Shown here one piece after another: positions 47,215 through 57,428 of a stretch of 64,000 nt of DNA. The notes under the pieces are model-generated. The model was not told where the DNA came from and searched no databases. It saw only the letters and a list, made by a program, of their open reading frames with translations. The stretch spans positions 27,437-91,436 of the forward strand of contig CAIOSI010000045.1 in the NCBI GenBank assembly GCA_903860975.1. The letters run 5' to 3'. Numbering within the stretch: the stretch's first letter is position 1; the number at the start of each line of letters is the position of its first letter. Origin of the DNA: an uncultured Alphaproteobacteria bacterium (GTDB lineage Bacteria; Pseudomonadota; Alphaproteobacteria; Caulobacterales; Caulobacteraceae). The translations under genes were made by a program, and so were the position numbers.

Positions 47215-47906
47215 AGGACACCTGCATGCTTGGCCAACATGGCTTCGGCGGCGAGACGCTCAGCTTCGCGTTTGGAGCCAGCAACAGCAGTCCTCGGCTC
47301 AAGCCCGGGCAGGCCGACCTCGATCGTAAAGATGGGCTCGTGCGCTGAGCCTGCCTGTTTGATCACCCGGTAATTGGGGACGGGCAAGCCCCGCGCCATG
47401 GCCCATTCCTGCAGCATTGTTTTTGGGTCCTTGGTCGGCGCGTCGAGGTTTTCGAAAAGATCGGCCCAAAAGGCCAGGATGAAGTCCCGCGCCGCTGGGA
47501 AGCCCGCGTCAAGATAAAGCGCTGCGACCAGCGCCTCACAGGCGTCGCCCAGAACGCGGTCGTTGTCGCGTGCACCAATCTTGCTGGCGCTCGCATCGAC
47601 CCGAAGCGCATCTCTGAGGCCTGCGCGTCGCGCTGCCTCTGCACACGCGTGATAATTCACGAGCTGGTTCATAAGCTTTGAGAGCGCGCCCTCCGTCGCC
47701 TCGGGCGCTAGCCTCATCAACTGCTCGGCGACGACAAGGTTCAAAACCCGGTCTCCCAGGAACTCCAGCCGCTCGTTGTCGCCGATCTTTGGCGAGCCCT
47801 TGGTCACGCTGCGATGGGTCAGCGCGCGTTCCAGGAGGTCGCGGTTGGAGAAGCTGTGACCTATACGCCGTTCGAGTTCAGCGACCGCCGCGACCCTAGT
47901 GTTCAT
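47211..47906 (-). CDS. rnc: ribonuclease III
   Basis: A 231-residue double-strand RNA endonuclease. The catalytic signature NERLEFLGDRVLNLVVAE and the second acidic site (GDACEALVAALYLD) are intact, and the C-terminal dsRNA-binding domain ends GSKREAERLAAEAMLAKH. ATG 47906 overlaps the lepB stop (TGATG); a GTG at 47909 is the other option. Translational coupling lepB-rnc-era is clear. Confidence 0.96.
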   Translation of the reverse strand: MNTRVAAVAELERRIGHSFSNRDLLERALTHRSVTKGSPKIGDNERLEFLGDRVLNLVVAEQLMRLAPEATEGALSKLMNQLVNYHACAEAARRAGLRDALRVDASASKIGARDNDRVLGDACEALVAALYLDAGFPAARDFILAFWADLFENLDAPTKDPKTMLQEWAMARGLPVPNYRVIKQAGSAHEPIFTIEVGLPGLEPRTAVAGSKREAERLAAEAMLAKHAGVL

Positions 47907-48685
47907 CACTTAAGCAAGTTGAAGAACCGATGGGGCTGGAGGTTCATGACCCAGGTCCACGGCTTGAAGATCGAGGCCCCCTTCGACCAAGAGAGCAGGA
48001 TGATCTGGGCCTTTCCCTCGAGGTTTGCGGCAGGAACAAAGCCCACGCCACCGTTCTCAGGCGCCACACGGCTGTCGGAGGAGTTGTCGCGGTTGTCGCC
48101 CATCATGAAATAGTGACCCTCCGGAACCACGAAGACGTCCGTATTGTCGAGATCGCCCTCGGGACCGAAGTCATTGGTCATATAGGTTTTTCCACCAGGA
48201 AGGGTCTCTTGATAACGGGTCACGTCTCGGAAGCCGTAACCTGTATCTTCGTGGAAGGTGCCTTTGTTGACCCGCGGCACTTGAACGCCGTTTAGGTAGA
48301 GAAGACCCGACTTCATCTGGATGCGGTCGCCCGGCACGCCGATGATCCGCTTGATGTAGTCAATGTGAGGATCGTGCGGCAGGGCAAAGACCACAATGTC
48401 GCCGCGGTGTGCCTTCTGCTCAACAAGCCGGCCAGAAAACAGCGGCGGGGCGAACGGGATCGAGTATCGCGAGTAACCGTAGGTCCACTTCGAGACGATG
48501 ATGTAGTCCCCCTCATAGAGGTTGGGCTCCATCGACGCCGACGGGATTGTATAAGGCTGAAAAAACAAAACGCGCAGAAACAGCGCAATCAGCAGGGCAT
48601 AGACGATCGTTTTGACGATCTCGACGACCTCGGCCATCGCGCCATGTTTCTCTGGAGGCGCGGAAGCCTGCATGCTTTCACTCAT
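47906..48685 (-). CDS. lepB: signal peptidase I
   Basis: A 259-residue membrane endopeptidase. One membrane helix (about residues 24-42) precedes the Ser-Lys dyad: Ser51 in IPSASMEP and Lys112 in DYIKRIIGVPGD. The C-terminal box GDNRDNSSDSR is present. It removes signal peptides from exported proteins, many of which are encoded in this window. It shares a 175-base divergent region with the TMEM175-like gene. Confidence 0.96.
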   Translation of the reverse strand: MSESMQASAPPEKHGAMAEVVEIVKTIVYALLIALFLRVLFFQPYTIPSASMEPNLYEGDYIIVSKWTYGYSRYSIPFAPPLFSGRLVEQKAHRGDIVVFALPHDPHIDYIKRIIGVPGDRIQMKSGLLYLNGVQVPRVNKGTFHEDTGYGFRDVTRYQETLPGGKTYMTNDFGPEGDLDNTDVFVVPEGHYFMMGDNRDNSSDSRVAPENGGVGFVPAANLEGKAQIILLSWSKGASIFKPWTWVMNLQPHRFFNLLK

Positions 48686-48860
48686 GAATAGTCCCTAGGG
48701 GGCGGCCGCTGGGGCGAACCGCGCCGTTGCTACGCGTTGGATAGCGCAGGAGCAAGGTTTGTGCCCGTTACATTGTGTCCGGACACGCACACGAACAGCT
48801 GGCGTGGACAATCGGCAAGCACGATTGGATTATCCGCGCCGGTCTTCGCGGGAGAACCAC

Positions 48861-49517
48861 ATGGCAGGTCACAAGGAGTCGCCCGATAGCGAGGCGGGCC
48901 ACGCCAACCGGCGTGATCAGCACTGGTTTGACCGGCTGATCATGTTCTCGGACGGCGTCTTCGCCATCGCTGCGACCTTGTTGTCTCTCGACATTCGGGG
49001 CCCGCAAGACTGGAACAACTTTTCCGAACTCTGGTCAGGGCTGGCACCCCAGTTGGACACCTATGCCCTGAGTTTTCTGGTGATCGCAATCTATTGGCTG
49101 GGTCACCGCCGGTTCATGGCCGAAATCACGAAGATCGATGCGCCCTTCACGGTGTTGACCCTTATCATGCTGGCGTTGGTCGGCCTCGTCCCGGGGGCGA
49201 CCCATATCGAGCATGGCCCCGCCGGTATGATCATTTACGCCTCGCTGATCATTCTGATCGGCCTGTCGCTGGCAACGATCTGGGGCTACGCCGCCTTGGT
49301 CGCTGACCTTGTGTCACCACAAGTGTCGCGAGCGTCCCGTTGGTTCCAGCTGGCTGTGATGGCGATTACCCCGCCGCTTTTTCTCACCCTGGTGAACCTG
49401 CTCAATCTGCCGTCATCCGCCTTGGTGCCACCTGTTTTGGCGGGGCTCTTCCTGATCGGCTGGCCAATGCGTGTGTGGATACTTCGGCGTCTGGAAAAAC
49501 CTCCCCTGCCCAGCTAG
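48861..49517 (+). CDS. TMEM175-like (DUF1211) membrane protein, putative K+ channel
   Basis: A 218-residue protein with six hydrophobic segments. The first bears RLIMFSDGVFAIAATLLSLDI, the FSDG signature of prokaryotic TMEM175 potassium channels, and a TIxWxGH-like IAIYWLGHRRFM follows in TM3. Known bacterial members form tetrameric K+ channels without a P-loop filter. GGGAG 7 bases before ATG 48861 sets the start; the frame back to 48759 is not coding. It sits on the opposite strand between acpS and lepB. Confidence 0.88.
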   Translation: MAGHKESPDSEAGHANRRDQHWFDRLIMFSDGVFAIAATLLSLDIRGPQDWNNFSELWSGLAPQLDTYALSFLVIAIYWLGHRRFMAEITKIDAPFTVLTLIMLALVGLVPGATHIEHGPAGMIIYASLIILIGLSLATIWGYAALVADLVSPQVSRASRWFQLAVMAITPPLFLTLVNLLNLPSSALVPPVLAGLFLIGWPMRVWILRRLEKPPLPS

Positions 49518-49525
49518 CAGCAGGT

Positions 49526-49933
49526 TCAATCCACCGGATCCGGAAGGGCCTCGATAATGACGAAGGCCTGGGCGTAGGGGTGATCATCTGTGAGACTGAG
49601 GTGGATTGCCGGATGATGCCCTGGCGGCATGATCTCCAAGAGCCGGGCATGGGCACCTCCTGTCAACGCCATGGTGGGCTGTCCGGAGCGGAGATTCACG
49701 ACGCCCATGTCACGCCAGAACACACCACCGCGCATGCCCGTGCCTAGCGCCTTGGCGCAGGCCTCCTTGGCTGCAAACCGTTTGGCGTAGCTGGCGGCGC
49801 GGTCGGCCTTTCGCTCGGAGCGCGCGCGCTCGAGTTCGGTAAAGATGCGGTCGGTGAAACGTGCGCCGTGCCGCTCCAAGGTCTTTTCGATCCGACGGAT
49901 GTCCGAGAGGTCGGACCCCAGGCCGACAATCAA
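49526..49933 (-). CDS. acpS: holo-[acyl-carrier-protein] synthase
   Basis: A 135-residue enzyme moving 4'-phosphopantetheine from CoA to acyl carrier protein. The N-terminal [13 protein letters not shown] carries the Mg2+ Asp8 and [14 protein letters not shown] the second metal Glu. Its start overlaps the pdxJ stop by four bases. Its own stop is only 8 bases from the convergent TMEM175-like stop. Confidence 0.95.
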   Translation of the reverse strand: MIVGLGSDLSDIRRIEKTLERHGARFTDRIFTELERARSERKADRAASYAKRFAAKEACAKALGTGMRGGVFWRDMGVVNLRSGQPTMALTGGAHARLLEIMPPGHHPAIHLSLTDDHPYAQAFVIIEALPDPVD

Positions 49934-50691
49934 GCCGCCCTCGTGGCGCGTGCTTCATCCATTAGCCAGCGCATGCGCTGGATCGCCGGGCCAAGGCCAA
50001 TGAAAATCGCCTCGCCGATCAGGAAATGCCCGATGTTGAGCTCCATCAGCTCAGGGATAGCGGCGACCGGCTTGACGGTCTCGTAGTCGATACCGTGGCC
50101 TGCGTGAATTTCCAGACCCAGCCGATGGGCCTCGCGCGCGGCGGCCTTGAGGTTTTCAAGAAGACGCTCGGCGTCCGGCGAGCGCTCACGAACGGCTTGG
50201 CAATAAGCCCCGGTGTGCAATTCGACCACTTGAGCGCCTGCGGAATGCGCGGCGGCGACCTGGGCAAGGTCGGCGTCGATGAAGCAGGAAACCCGGATGC
50301 CTGCACCGGCCAGGCGCGCGATGACCGCGGTGATGGCCGTGTGGCCACGAATGATATCAAGGCCGCCCTCGGTGGTCACCTCCTCCCGCCGTTCGGGCAC
50401 GAGGCAGGCGGCGTGCGGCAGGTGGGAGAGCGCGATAGCTTCCATCTCCCGGGTCACCGCCATCTCGAAGTTCAGCGGCCGACCACGGCGCTTCGTAATC
50501 AAGACCAGTGAGTCTATGTCACTTTCGGAGATGTGGCGCCGATCTTCGCGCAGATGGGCCGTAATGCCATCAGCGCCGGCGGCCAAAGCCATCTCGGCGG
50601 CGCGAACCGGATCGGGATAGCCTTCGCCGCGCGCGTTCCTAACCGTCGCCACATGGTCAATATTCACGCCGATTCTGAGCTTTTGGCCCAT
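49930..50691 (-). CDS. pdxJ: pyridoxine 5'-phosphate synthase
   Basis: A 253-residue TIM-barrel enzyme joining deoxyxylulose phosphate and 3-amino-2-oxopropyl phosphate in vitamin B6 synthesis. [44 protein letters not shown] and [13 protein letters not shown] are diagnostic. Transcribed with acpS, as in many proteobacteria. Confidence 0.96.
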   Translation of the reverse strand: MGQKLRIGVNIDHVATVRNARGEGYPDPVRAAEMALAAGADGITAHLREDRRHISESDIDSLVLITKRRGRPLNFEMAVTREMEAIALSHLPHAACLVPERREEVTTEGGLDIIRGHTAITAVIARLAGAGIRVSCFIDADLAQVAAAHSAGAQVVELHTGAYCQAVRERSPDAERLLENLKAAAREAHRLGLEIHAGHGIDYETVKPVAAIPELMELNIGHFLIGEAIFIGLGPAIQRMRWLMDEARATRAA

Positions 50692-50821
50692 TGCTATAAC
50701 CCTCTCATCTGCGCAACACCGCGGACCAAAAGGTCAAGTGGGAAGAGACGCACCCAAGTTCCAGATGCCGATTCGGCATTCGCTTGCGCCTGCACGAAGA
50801 TGGAGACCCTAGACGCGCGGC

Positions 50822-51412
50822 TCATGCTCTCAGCCGCTTGGAGCCCGGCTCCTCGGCGGGCAGGACCGCCAGTTCAGGCGGGAGTTCGTCAGCCGGATAG
50901 GATGGCACATCAAGCGTGGCTAGCGCCACCAGGGGATAACCAACATCAGCTCGCCCGCCAGACCGGTCAACGATGCACGCACAGCAGACGACAACGCCGC
51001 CCGCAGCCTCGATGGGCACGGTGGCCTCGCGGAAGGAGCCACCTGTCGTGATGACGTCTTCGATCACCACCACTTTGGCGCCGGGGGCGATCTTAAAGGC
51101 GCGTCGCAGGCGAAACTCGCCATCCTCGCGCTCCACATAAAGTGCTGGCACGCCCATCCAGCGGGCGGTCTCATACCCCGGAATGATCGCGCCTACGGCT
51201 GGCGAGACGATGACGTCGGGTTTTCCGAACTGTGTCTCGATCTTCTCGGCAAGCGCCTTGCAAAGCCGCGCCGTGCGCTCAGGGAACTGGAAGACCAGGT
51301 TCTTCTGAAGGAACATCGGACTGTGCCGGCCCGACGCCAGAATGAAATGGCCTTCGCGCAACGCGCCGGCACCGCGAAATTCGTCTAGGACTTGTTCAGT
51401 GTTCATAATCAA
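50822..51412 (-). CDS. pyrE: orotate phosphoribosyltransferase
   Basis: A 196-residue enzyme of pyrimidine synthesis. The PRPP loop [14 protein letters not shown] is complete and [19 protein letters not shown] is the N-terminal substrate block. A C-terminal Pro/Glu tail is a little longer than in E. coli. A 130-base gap separates it from pdxJ; it probably leads the reverse-strand operon. Divergent from the alpha/beta hydrolase. Confidence 0.94.
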   Translation of the reverse strand: MIMNTEQVLDEFRGAGALREGHFILASGRHSPMFLQKNLVFQFPERTARLCKALAEKIETQFGKPDVIVSPAVGAIIPGYETARWMGVPALYVEREDGEFRLRRAFKIAPGAKVVVIEDVITTGGSFREATVPIEAAGGVVVCCACIVDRSGGRADVGYPLVALATLDVPSYPADELPPELAVLPAEEPGSKRLRA

Positions 51413-51487
51413 CGGATAGCGTTTTTTCCACCGGCTCGAAAGATATCGCCTGTTGCCCGGTTGCGGGCGCGCGTTTTAGGTGAGGCC

Positions 51488-52447
51488 ATGCGTCGAATGT
51501 TGATTGGCCTTGCCCTGATTTTAGTCGCCTGGATCGGCATCGGTGGCGTTATGGCCGCCAGCGCTGGGCCATTTACGCCCAGCGGGCGTTATGTGGACAT
51601 CGGCGGTCGCAAACTGAGGCTGGTCTGCGCCGGTCCAGAAAACACTCCGACGCCCAACGACAAGCCCACGGTGTGGATGGAAGCCGGGGCCTTTGGCCTG
51701 GCTGCCGATTTTGCGGCCATCCAGGAGAAGCTGACCGCAAAGGGGATCCGATCTTGTGCCTACGACCGGGCAGGCATGGGTTGGTCTGATGCAGGACCGC
51801 AGCCGCGCGATGCGACGGCCATCGTAGAAGATCTGGAAAAGCTGATCGCAGCGTCAGGCGAACGCGGGCCGTTCATCCTGATGGGTCACTCCATGGCTGG
51901 CCTGCACACCCGCCTCTTCGCCGGGCGCAATTCGACGAAGGTCGCGGGCCTTGTCCTGATCGAAGCCACGACACCTGAGCAGATCGATCTTCCGGGAACC
52001 CAAAAATTCCTCATCGCTTTCACCGGCATATCACGCCTCGCAGCTGTCTCAGCGAGCATTGGGACCACCCTGCCCCTCTATTGGTCTTCCGGCGATCGGA
52101 TCGGCCTGCCGCCGCAAGGTAGCGCCGAGAAACGTCACGCCTATGTGTCCGGCCGCCATGCGCGCAACGCGGCAAACGAAGTGGTCAATTGGCCCCGTAG
52201 CGCGGCCGAAGCCAAGCTCGCGCCTGCCTATGATCCCGCGTGGCCGGTGGCCGTGATTGTGGCGGGCGGCCATGGCCTGGTGTCGGATTGGAATGACAGC
52301 AGACGGGTGCCGGAGAAAGCCTCCCGAGCCGGTTATTTTGAGGCCGTGGAGGGCTCGTCGCACACCTCAGTCTTGGGAAGAACCTACGGCGACGCCGCCG
52401 TGCGAGGCGTTGAGCATGTGTTGGCTCATCTGGCGTCTATGAACTGA
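51488..52447 (+). CDS. membrane-anchored or exported alpha/beta hydrolase
   Basis: A 319-residue hydrolase. An N-terminal hydrophobic segment (MLIGLALILVAWIGIGGVMA) serves as anchor or signal peptide. The nucleophile elbow is GHSMAG (Ser135), the catalytic His is likely in SSHTSVLG near the end, and YDRAGMGWSD is the usual loop of the epoxide hydrolase/lipase-like family. Substrate unknown. TGAGG before ATG 51488 sets the start. Confidence 0.82.
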   Translation: MRRMLIGLALILVAWIGIGGVMAASAGPFTPSGRYVDIGGRKLRLVCAGPENTPTPNDKPTVWMEAGAFGLAADFAAIQEKLTAKGIRSCAYDRAGMGWSDAGPQPRDATAIVEDLEKLIAASGERGPFILMGHSMAGLHTRLFAGRNSTKVAGLVLIEATTPEQIDLPGTQKFLIAFTGISRLAAVSASIGTTLPLYWSSGDRIGLPPQGSAEKRHAYVSGRHARNAANEVVNWPRSAAEAKLAPAYDPAWPVAVIVAGGHGLVSDWNDSRRVPEKASRAGYFEAVEGSSHTSVLGRTYGDAAVRGVEHVLAHLASMN

Positions 52448-52664
52448 TCTTCCAGGCGGCTCCGTAAAAAGCGGCTCGCCGAGAAGCACGCTGGCAAGAT
52501 TCGTCGACGTGAGCGGTCATGAAGTGGACCGAACGGTGATCCGCGCGCAATTGAAGGGCGAGCTTGTGTGTCAGCTGCCGCGCCCACGAAGGCGACAAGA
52601 GCGCCAGAACGCGGCGAGACGAATGGCCCTTGCCGCAAGAAGCTCTGCCTGAGAGCGTGTGGGA

Positions 52665-54071
52665 ATGGTCAGCGCAGCCTCCGCCGGTTCGATCAGCTCC
52701 GACGCCGAGCGGACTTTCTTTGGCCACCCCAAAGCCCTGGCCTATCTAGCCTTTATGGAGGCCTTCGAGCGCTTCTCGTTCTACGGGATGTAGGCTCTGC
52801 TGGTGATCTACATGACGAGCCAGCTTCTACACGCAGGCCACATTGACCACGTGGCCGGGTTTGGCGAGCTTCGGGCAGGGCTACAGCGGGTCTTCGGGCC
52901 GATGAGTCCGCAGGCGTTAAGCTCAGAGATTTTCGGACTCTATGCTGGTTTCTGCTCGTTCACCCCAGTGTTCGGCGGGATCGTCGGCGACTGCCTGCTG
53001 GGGCAGAAGCGGGCCGTTTTGGTCGGCGGGGTGATGATGGCGGCGGGACACTTCCTTATGGCCTTCGAAGCGCCCTTTCTCTTGGCCCTGGTGCTGCTGA
53101 TGCTGGGATGCGGACTGTTAAAGGGCAATATCTCGGCCCAGGTGGGCAATCTCTATGGCCGTGCCGATCGACGACGCATGGACGCCTTTCAGCTCTTCTA
53201 TATGGCCGCCAATGTCGGCGTCTTCACAGCGCCTCTCATCTGCGGGACGCTGGGCGAGAAGGTGGGGTGGCATTGGGGCTTCGGTGCGGCCGGTGTCGGC
53301 ATGTTGATCAGCCTGGCGATCTATCTTTCGGGCTATGAAAATATGCCGGCGGACACATTGCGTGCTCGCGGGGACCAAAGGGCTGCGGCAGCGCGCCTGA
53401 CCGGTCGCGATGTCCCCACGCTCCTGGCTATGGGCGTTCTGCTCGTCGTGGTGGCGCTTTTTTGGGTCGCAAATGGTGAGGTGCTGAACGTCTACATGAT
53501 CTGGGCCAGAGCTCACCTAAACCTGCAGATTGGATCCCATACCCTGCCGGTCACCTGGTTGCAGTCGGTGAGCGCTATCGTCGGGATCACTTTGGCGCCG
53601 GTATTGATTAGGCTTTGGACAGCCCAGGCCAGGCGCGAACGTGAGCCCTCGGCGCTTGGCAAGATGGTGATGGGCTGTGGGTTAGCCGCAGCCGCCTATG
53701 CGCTACTCGCCTTGGCTGTCGTAGCGACGGGGGCCGGAACGGTCCCTTTGATGTGGGCGTTGGGCTTCCACCTGATCATTCAAACCGCCTACCTCTGCGT
53801 CTATCCAATCGGCATGGCGCTATTCAGTCGCGCCGCGCCGCGCGCAATCAATTCGCTGATGATCGGGGTCTACTTCCTGTCTGTCTTCGCTGGATCCCTG
53901 CTCGTCGGGTGGGTGGGCCAGTTCTACGAGAAGATGAGCGTTGCAACGTTTTGGCTGTTGCACACCGGCGCAGCGGGCGCGGCCGGCCTGATCATTCTCG
54001 TCCTTTGGAAGCCCCTGAGCCATGCGCTCACCAATCGCGAGGCGCCCGCAAGCCTTGAGGTCGCCGCCTGA
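52665..54071 (+). pseudogene. POT/PTR-family peptide transporter interrupted by an in-frame amber codon
   Basis: The reading frame starts at ATG 52665 and encodes the POT N-terminus, with TM1 bearing the proton-coupling motif EAFERFSFYGM, then hits TAG at 52791-52793 and continues in the same frame as ALLVIYMTSQLL through about eleven more membrane segments to 54071. Other POT proteins usually have Gln or a similar residue right after FYGM, so a single CAG to TAG change explains it. From the next start (GTG 52803) the 422-residue product would lack the essential ExxERF motif. It is either a very recent pseudogene, a read-through gene or a sequencing error. Confidence 0.8.
52791..52793 (+). 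other. in-frame amber codon inside the POT transporter
   Basis: TAG follows FYGM directly. Both flanks are in one frame and both match the POT family, so no frameshift is involved. Confidence 0.9.
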
Positions 54072-54302
54072 TTCTCGACCAGACCCACGCCGGGCTCCTT
54101 CCAAACTGAGCTCGGCTCGGGCTCCACTTCGTCAACACGACCTGGGCCAGGGGGTATAAGGTCTGATCATCAACCTGCCGGGCGTTGATGCCTGGACAGA
54201 GGTCAAGGCCGAAACCCCCGCTTCGCTACCCGTGTGTGCGGCACATAACGCGATCGCTGAACAGCACGTTGATCAACCGCGCTTGGCGTGGCGGCCGCTA
54301 CC

Positions 54303-56504
54303 CTAAGCCTTTCGGCGGTCCACGGTCTCGACGCTGGGATTGGCACGCAGTGCAGCGGCGATATGGGTCAAGTGGCGCGCATCGTTGACGTCGACATCAA
54401 TGTCGACGTCGCAAAAATCGTTATGGCGATGGTGCATTCGCAACTGGACAATGTTTCCACCGGCCTCGCCGATTACGGTGCAGACTTGGCCAAGTACCCC
54501 CGGCGAATTGCCGATGGTGGCGATCAGCTTGGCGCGAGCGATTGAGTTGCGCTCAGCCTCAGGCGTCCATTGCAAGTCCCGCCAGACTTCTTCGCGGTCC
54601 TCGTAAGCGGCTAGCCGCTCGCAATCGATTGTGTGAACCGTAAGAGCCTTGCTGTCGTCTTCTTGGATTCCTACGATCCGGTCCCCCGGAACCGGGGAAC
54701 AGCAATCCCCAAAATGGATATTGACGCCCGACGTCAGCCCCCCGCCGCGCACGAAGAGTTTGGCTGATTTGCCGTCTTCAATGCGATGACGCGCGGTGGC
54801 GGCCCTGCGTTCGTCGGCCTTTAAGCCTGGGAAAACCGCCTCGAGAACCTGGGATGGAGAGACCCTGCCGCGCCCCACAGCCTCAAACAGTTCGTCTTCG
54901 TTGGCGGCCGCAAAACGATCGAGGGCCGGGCGCAATGACACGTCCTTGCGGGATTTGTCTGCTGCCGCGAACGTCTGGTCGATCGTGGCCCGGCCGAGCC
55001 GAATGAACTCTTCCTTCTCGGTCTGGCGAATGTGGCGCCGGATCGCTGAGCGGGCACGGCCAGTTACGGTGATCGATCGCCAGTCGGGTGGCACGACTGG
55101 CTTGCCGCCGCGGATGACCTCGACCACGTCGCCGTTGACGAGCACCGTTCGAAGCGGGCGCAGTTCCCCGTTGATCTTCACCCCTATGCACGTATCGCCA
55201 ATATCGGTGTGGAGCGCATAGGCGAAATCGAGCGGCATGGCGCCTCTCGGCAGGCTGACCAGCCGCCCCTTGGGCGTAAAGACAAATGCCTGATCAAGGA
55301 ACATTTCGAGCTTGGCATGCTCCACGAGTTCTTCGGCGTCCCCGCCATGCTCCAGCATTTGAACCAGATGGCGAAGATTGACCAAAGGATCACGTCCACC
55401 GGCGGCCTTCTGATGCTCCAGATCGAAGCCATAGGACCTGTCTTTGTAGCGCCAGTGGGCGGCAACGCCTTCTTCTGCGACACGGTCCATGGCCTCGGTG
55501 CGGATCTGCATCTCGATACGCATGCCCTTTGGGCCGACGACCGTGGTGTGGAGCGAGCGGTAGTTGTTGCGTTTAGGGGTGGAAATGAAGTCCTTGAACC
55601 GCTCCGGGATAGAAGGCCAGGCGCGGTGGATAACGCCAAGCGCGCGGTAGCAGTCTTCCTCGGTGTCGACGATCACACGGAAGGCATAGATGTCGGAAAG
55701 CTGTGAGAAGCCGATCGATTTGCGCTGCAACTTGCGCCAGATCGAATAGGCGTTCTTTTCGCGACCAAAGACGCGGGCCGGCACGCTGGCCGTGTCCAGC
55801 CGAGCAGAAACTTCCTGCGAGACCAAGCTGACCGCTCCACCCTGGTCATGGCGCAGGGTCTCCAACCGACGTCCGATGGCATCGCGGGCGACCGGGTTTA
55901 AATGCGCGAACGCCAGCTCTTCCAGCTCAGTGCAGATGCGGTGGACACCAATAGAGCGGGCCAGAGGGGCGTAGATATCCAAGGTCTCGCGGGCAATTCG
56001 CTCACGCTTGGCGGGGCTAGTGATGAACTGCAGCGTGCGCATGTTGTGCAGTCGGTCAGCCAGCTTGACCATCAGCACGCGCACATCACGGCTGATCGCC
56101 AGGATGAATTTCCGCAGATTTTCGGCTTGGCGCAGGTGCTCAGAGGAAAGTTCGAGCTTGGAAAGCTTGGTAACGCCTTCCACCAACTCACCGATTTCAG
56201 TGCCGAATAGCTCGTCAATCTCGACGCGGGTGACCGGCGTGTCCTCGATCACATCGTGTAGCAGGGCGGTCACAATGGTCGCGGTGTCCAGCCGGTAGTC
56301 GGTCAGGATGCCTGCGACCTCGATGGGATGGGCGAAGTAGGGATCGCCAGACGCACGCATCTGGGCCCCGTGCATGCGCATCGCATAGACGTAGGCGCGG
56401 TTCAGCAACGCCTCATCGGCGGTCGGGTCGTAGGAGCGGACTTTATCGATCAGCTCAAACTGGCGCAGCATTTTCGGCCGCGCCGGAGCGACCTTGACGG
56501 TCAT
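54303..56504 (-). CDS. rsh: bifunctional (p)ppGpp synthetase/hydrolase (RelA/SpoT)
   Basis: A 733-residue long RSH protein, the single stringent-response enzyme expected in an alphaproteobacterium. The HD hydrolase domain has His59 and LLHDVIEDT (His83, Asp84), so ppGpp breakdown is intact; the synthetase domain has RNNYRSLHTTVVGP and the EMQIRTEAMD/EEGVAAHW blocks, so synthesis should work too. TGS (about 395-455), helical and C-terminal ACT (about 655-730) regulatory domains follow. It lies 86 bases downstream of rpoZ on the same strand, a common pairing. Confidence 0.95.
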   Translation of the reverse strand: MTVKVAPARPKMLRQFELIDKVRSYDPTADEALLNRAYVYAMRMHGAQMRASGDPYFAHPIEVAGILTDYRLDTATIVTALLHDVIEDTPVTRVEIDELFGTEIGELVEGVTKLSKLELSSEHLRQAENLRKFILAISRDVRVLMVKLADRLHNMRTLQFITSPAKRERIARETLDIYAPLARSIGVHRICTELEELAFAHLNPVARDAIGRRLETLRHDQGGAVSLVSQEVSARLDTASVPARVFGREKNAYSIWRKLQRKSIGFSQLSDIYAFRVIVDTEEDCYRALGVIHRAWPSIPERFKDFISTPKRNNYRSLHTTVVGPKGMRIEMQIRTEAMDRVAEEGVAAHWRYKDRSYGFDLEHQKAAGGRDPLVNLRHLVQMLEHGGDAEELVEHAKLEMFLDQAFVFTPKGRLVSLPRGAMPLDFAYALHTDIGDTCIGVKINGELRPLRTVLVNGDVVEVIRGGKPVVPPDWRSITVTGRARSAIRRHIRQTEKEEFIRLGRATIDQTFAAADKSRKDVSLRPALDRFAAANEDELFEAVGRGRVSPSQVLEAVFPGLKADERRAATARHRIEDGKSAKLFVRGGGLTSGVNIHFGDCCSPVPGDRIVGIQEDDSKALTVHTIDCERLAAYEDREEVWRDLQWTPEAERNSIARAKLIATIGNSPGVLGQVCTVIGEAGGNIVQLRMHHRHNDFCDVDIDVDVNDARHLTHIAAALRANPSVETVDRRKA

Positions 56505-56590
56505 CGCTCTGCCAGAGTTCGGGGCGTCTTTCTTCAGGGCGACGGTTTCCAGCGCCGCCTTAGTCGGGAGAGGTTCTGTGCCTTCTAGGC

Positions 56591-56950
56591 TCAGTACCGC
56601 TCCTCCTGGCCACCATCGCGGTCGCTCTGCAGGGCGCGCACCAATTCGAGCTCGCTCATCTGCATGTGGGTCGGATCGGCCAGAAGAGCCAAGGTCTCGG
56701 CCTCTTCCTCGGCTTCCGAACGCTCGTCGACGCGCTGCAGCGTGCCAATCAGCGCTTCACGCAGTTCCTCAGCATCCACGACGTCGTCGGCGATTTCACG
56801 CAGAGACACCACAGGGTTCTTGTCATTGTCGCGATCCACCAGGATCTCAGCGCCCGCCGAAATGGCACGAGCCCGATGCGACGCCAGCAACACGAGGTTG
56901 AAGCGGTTGGGGACCTTTTCGATGCAATCTTCGACAGTGACGCGAGCCAT
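56591..56950 (-). CDS. rpoZ: RNA polymerase omega subunit
   Basis: A 119-residue subunit: [34 protein letters not shown] is the standard omega fold (residues 1-34), followed by a conserved [10 protein letters not shown] helix and an acidic tail. TGAGGAATCC just before ATG 56950 sets the start. Omega helps polymerase assembly and, in proteobacteria, forms part of a ppGpp site; the neighbour rsh makes that ligand. Confidence 0.95.
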   Translation of the reverse strand: MARVTVEDCIEKVPNRFNLVLLASHRARAISAGAEILVDRDNDKNPVVSLREIADDVVDAEELREALIGTLQRVDERSEAEEEAETLALLADPTHMQMSELELVRALQSDRDGGQEERY

Positions 56951-57037
56951 GGATTCCTCAGACGGGGGAAAGAACCTTCCGAAATAGCGGTTCGGTATGA
57001 ATTGTGCAACGCCGCAAAGGCCGCAGGGCTGTTGCAC

Positions 57038-57428
57038 ATGGCGAAATCAAACCCCGCGCACCAAATAAAAAATGTAATTTCCGCATTAATTGACGCCGCC
57101 AAGTGGTGCCAATTCAGCTGGACCTTTTGATGCTGCCTGCCTCGACTGCCCATCAGGGCCTCCGATACGGATGAGACGCCGAGCGGCTCATTGGCGAATG
57201 CCTCTCGATCACCTCCTTGCGAGATGTGCGGCTGGAGCCCGCCCCCAAGCGCGATCGGCAAGCGCTGTTGATGGTCGACGTCGCACGCGTTTGCCGGGCC
57301 GGCCAAAACGCGACTTAGGAATAGCGTCCTAGCGCGATGCTGATCTGGTCAATCCCAGGAACTGGAACCTGGCGAGGTCCCCGCGGGGCTGCAAATCGGT
57401 CACGAAGACTCTCGAGGGAGATTGCCGC
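57038..57428. other. gap of about 390 bases between rpoZ and folK
   Basis: No convincing protein. It holds the rpoZ promoter, an AT-rich stretch near 57063-57092, a short perfect stem (TAGGA/TCCTA, 57316-57331) and a CCCCGCGGGG palindrome near 57380. Known tmRNA, SRP RNA or RNase P RNA signatures are not visible. Confidence 0.4.

Noticed and set aside
57038..57428. tmRNA, 4.5S RNA or RNase P RNA
   Set aside because: None of the conserved core strings of these RNAs is visible on either strand.
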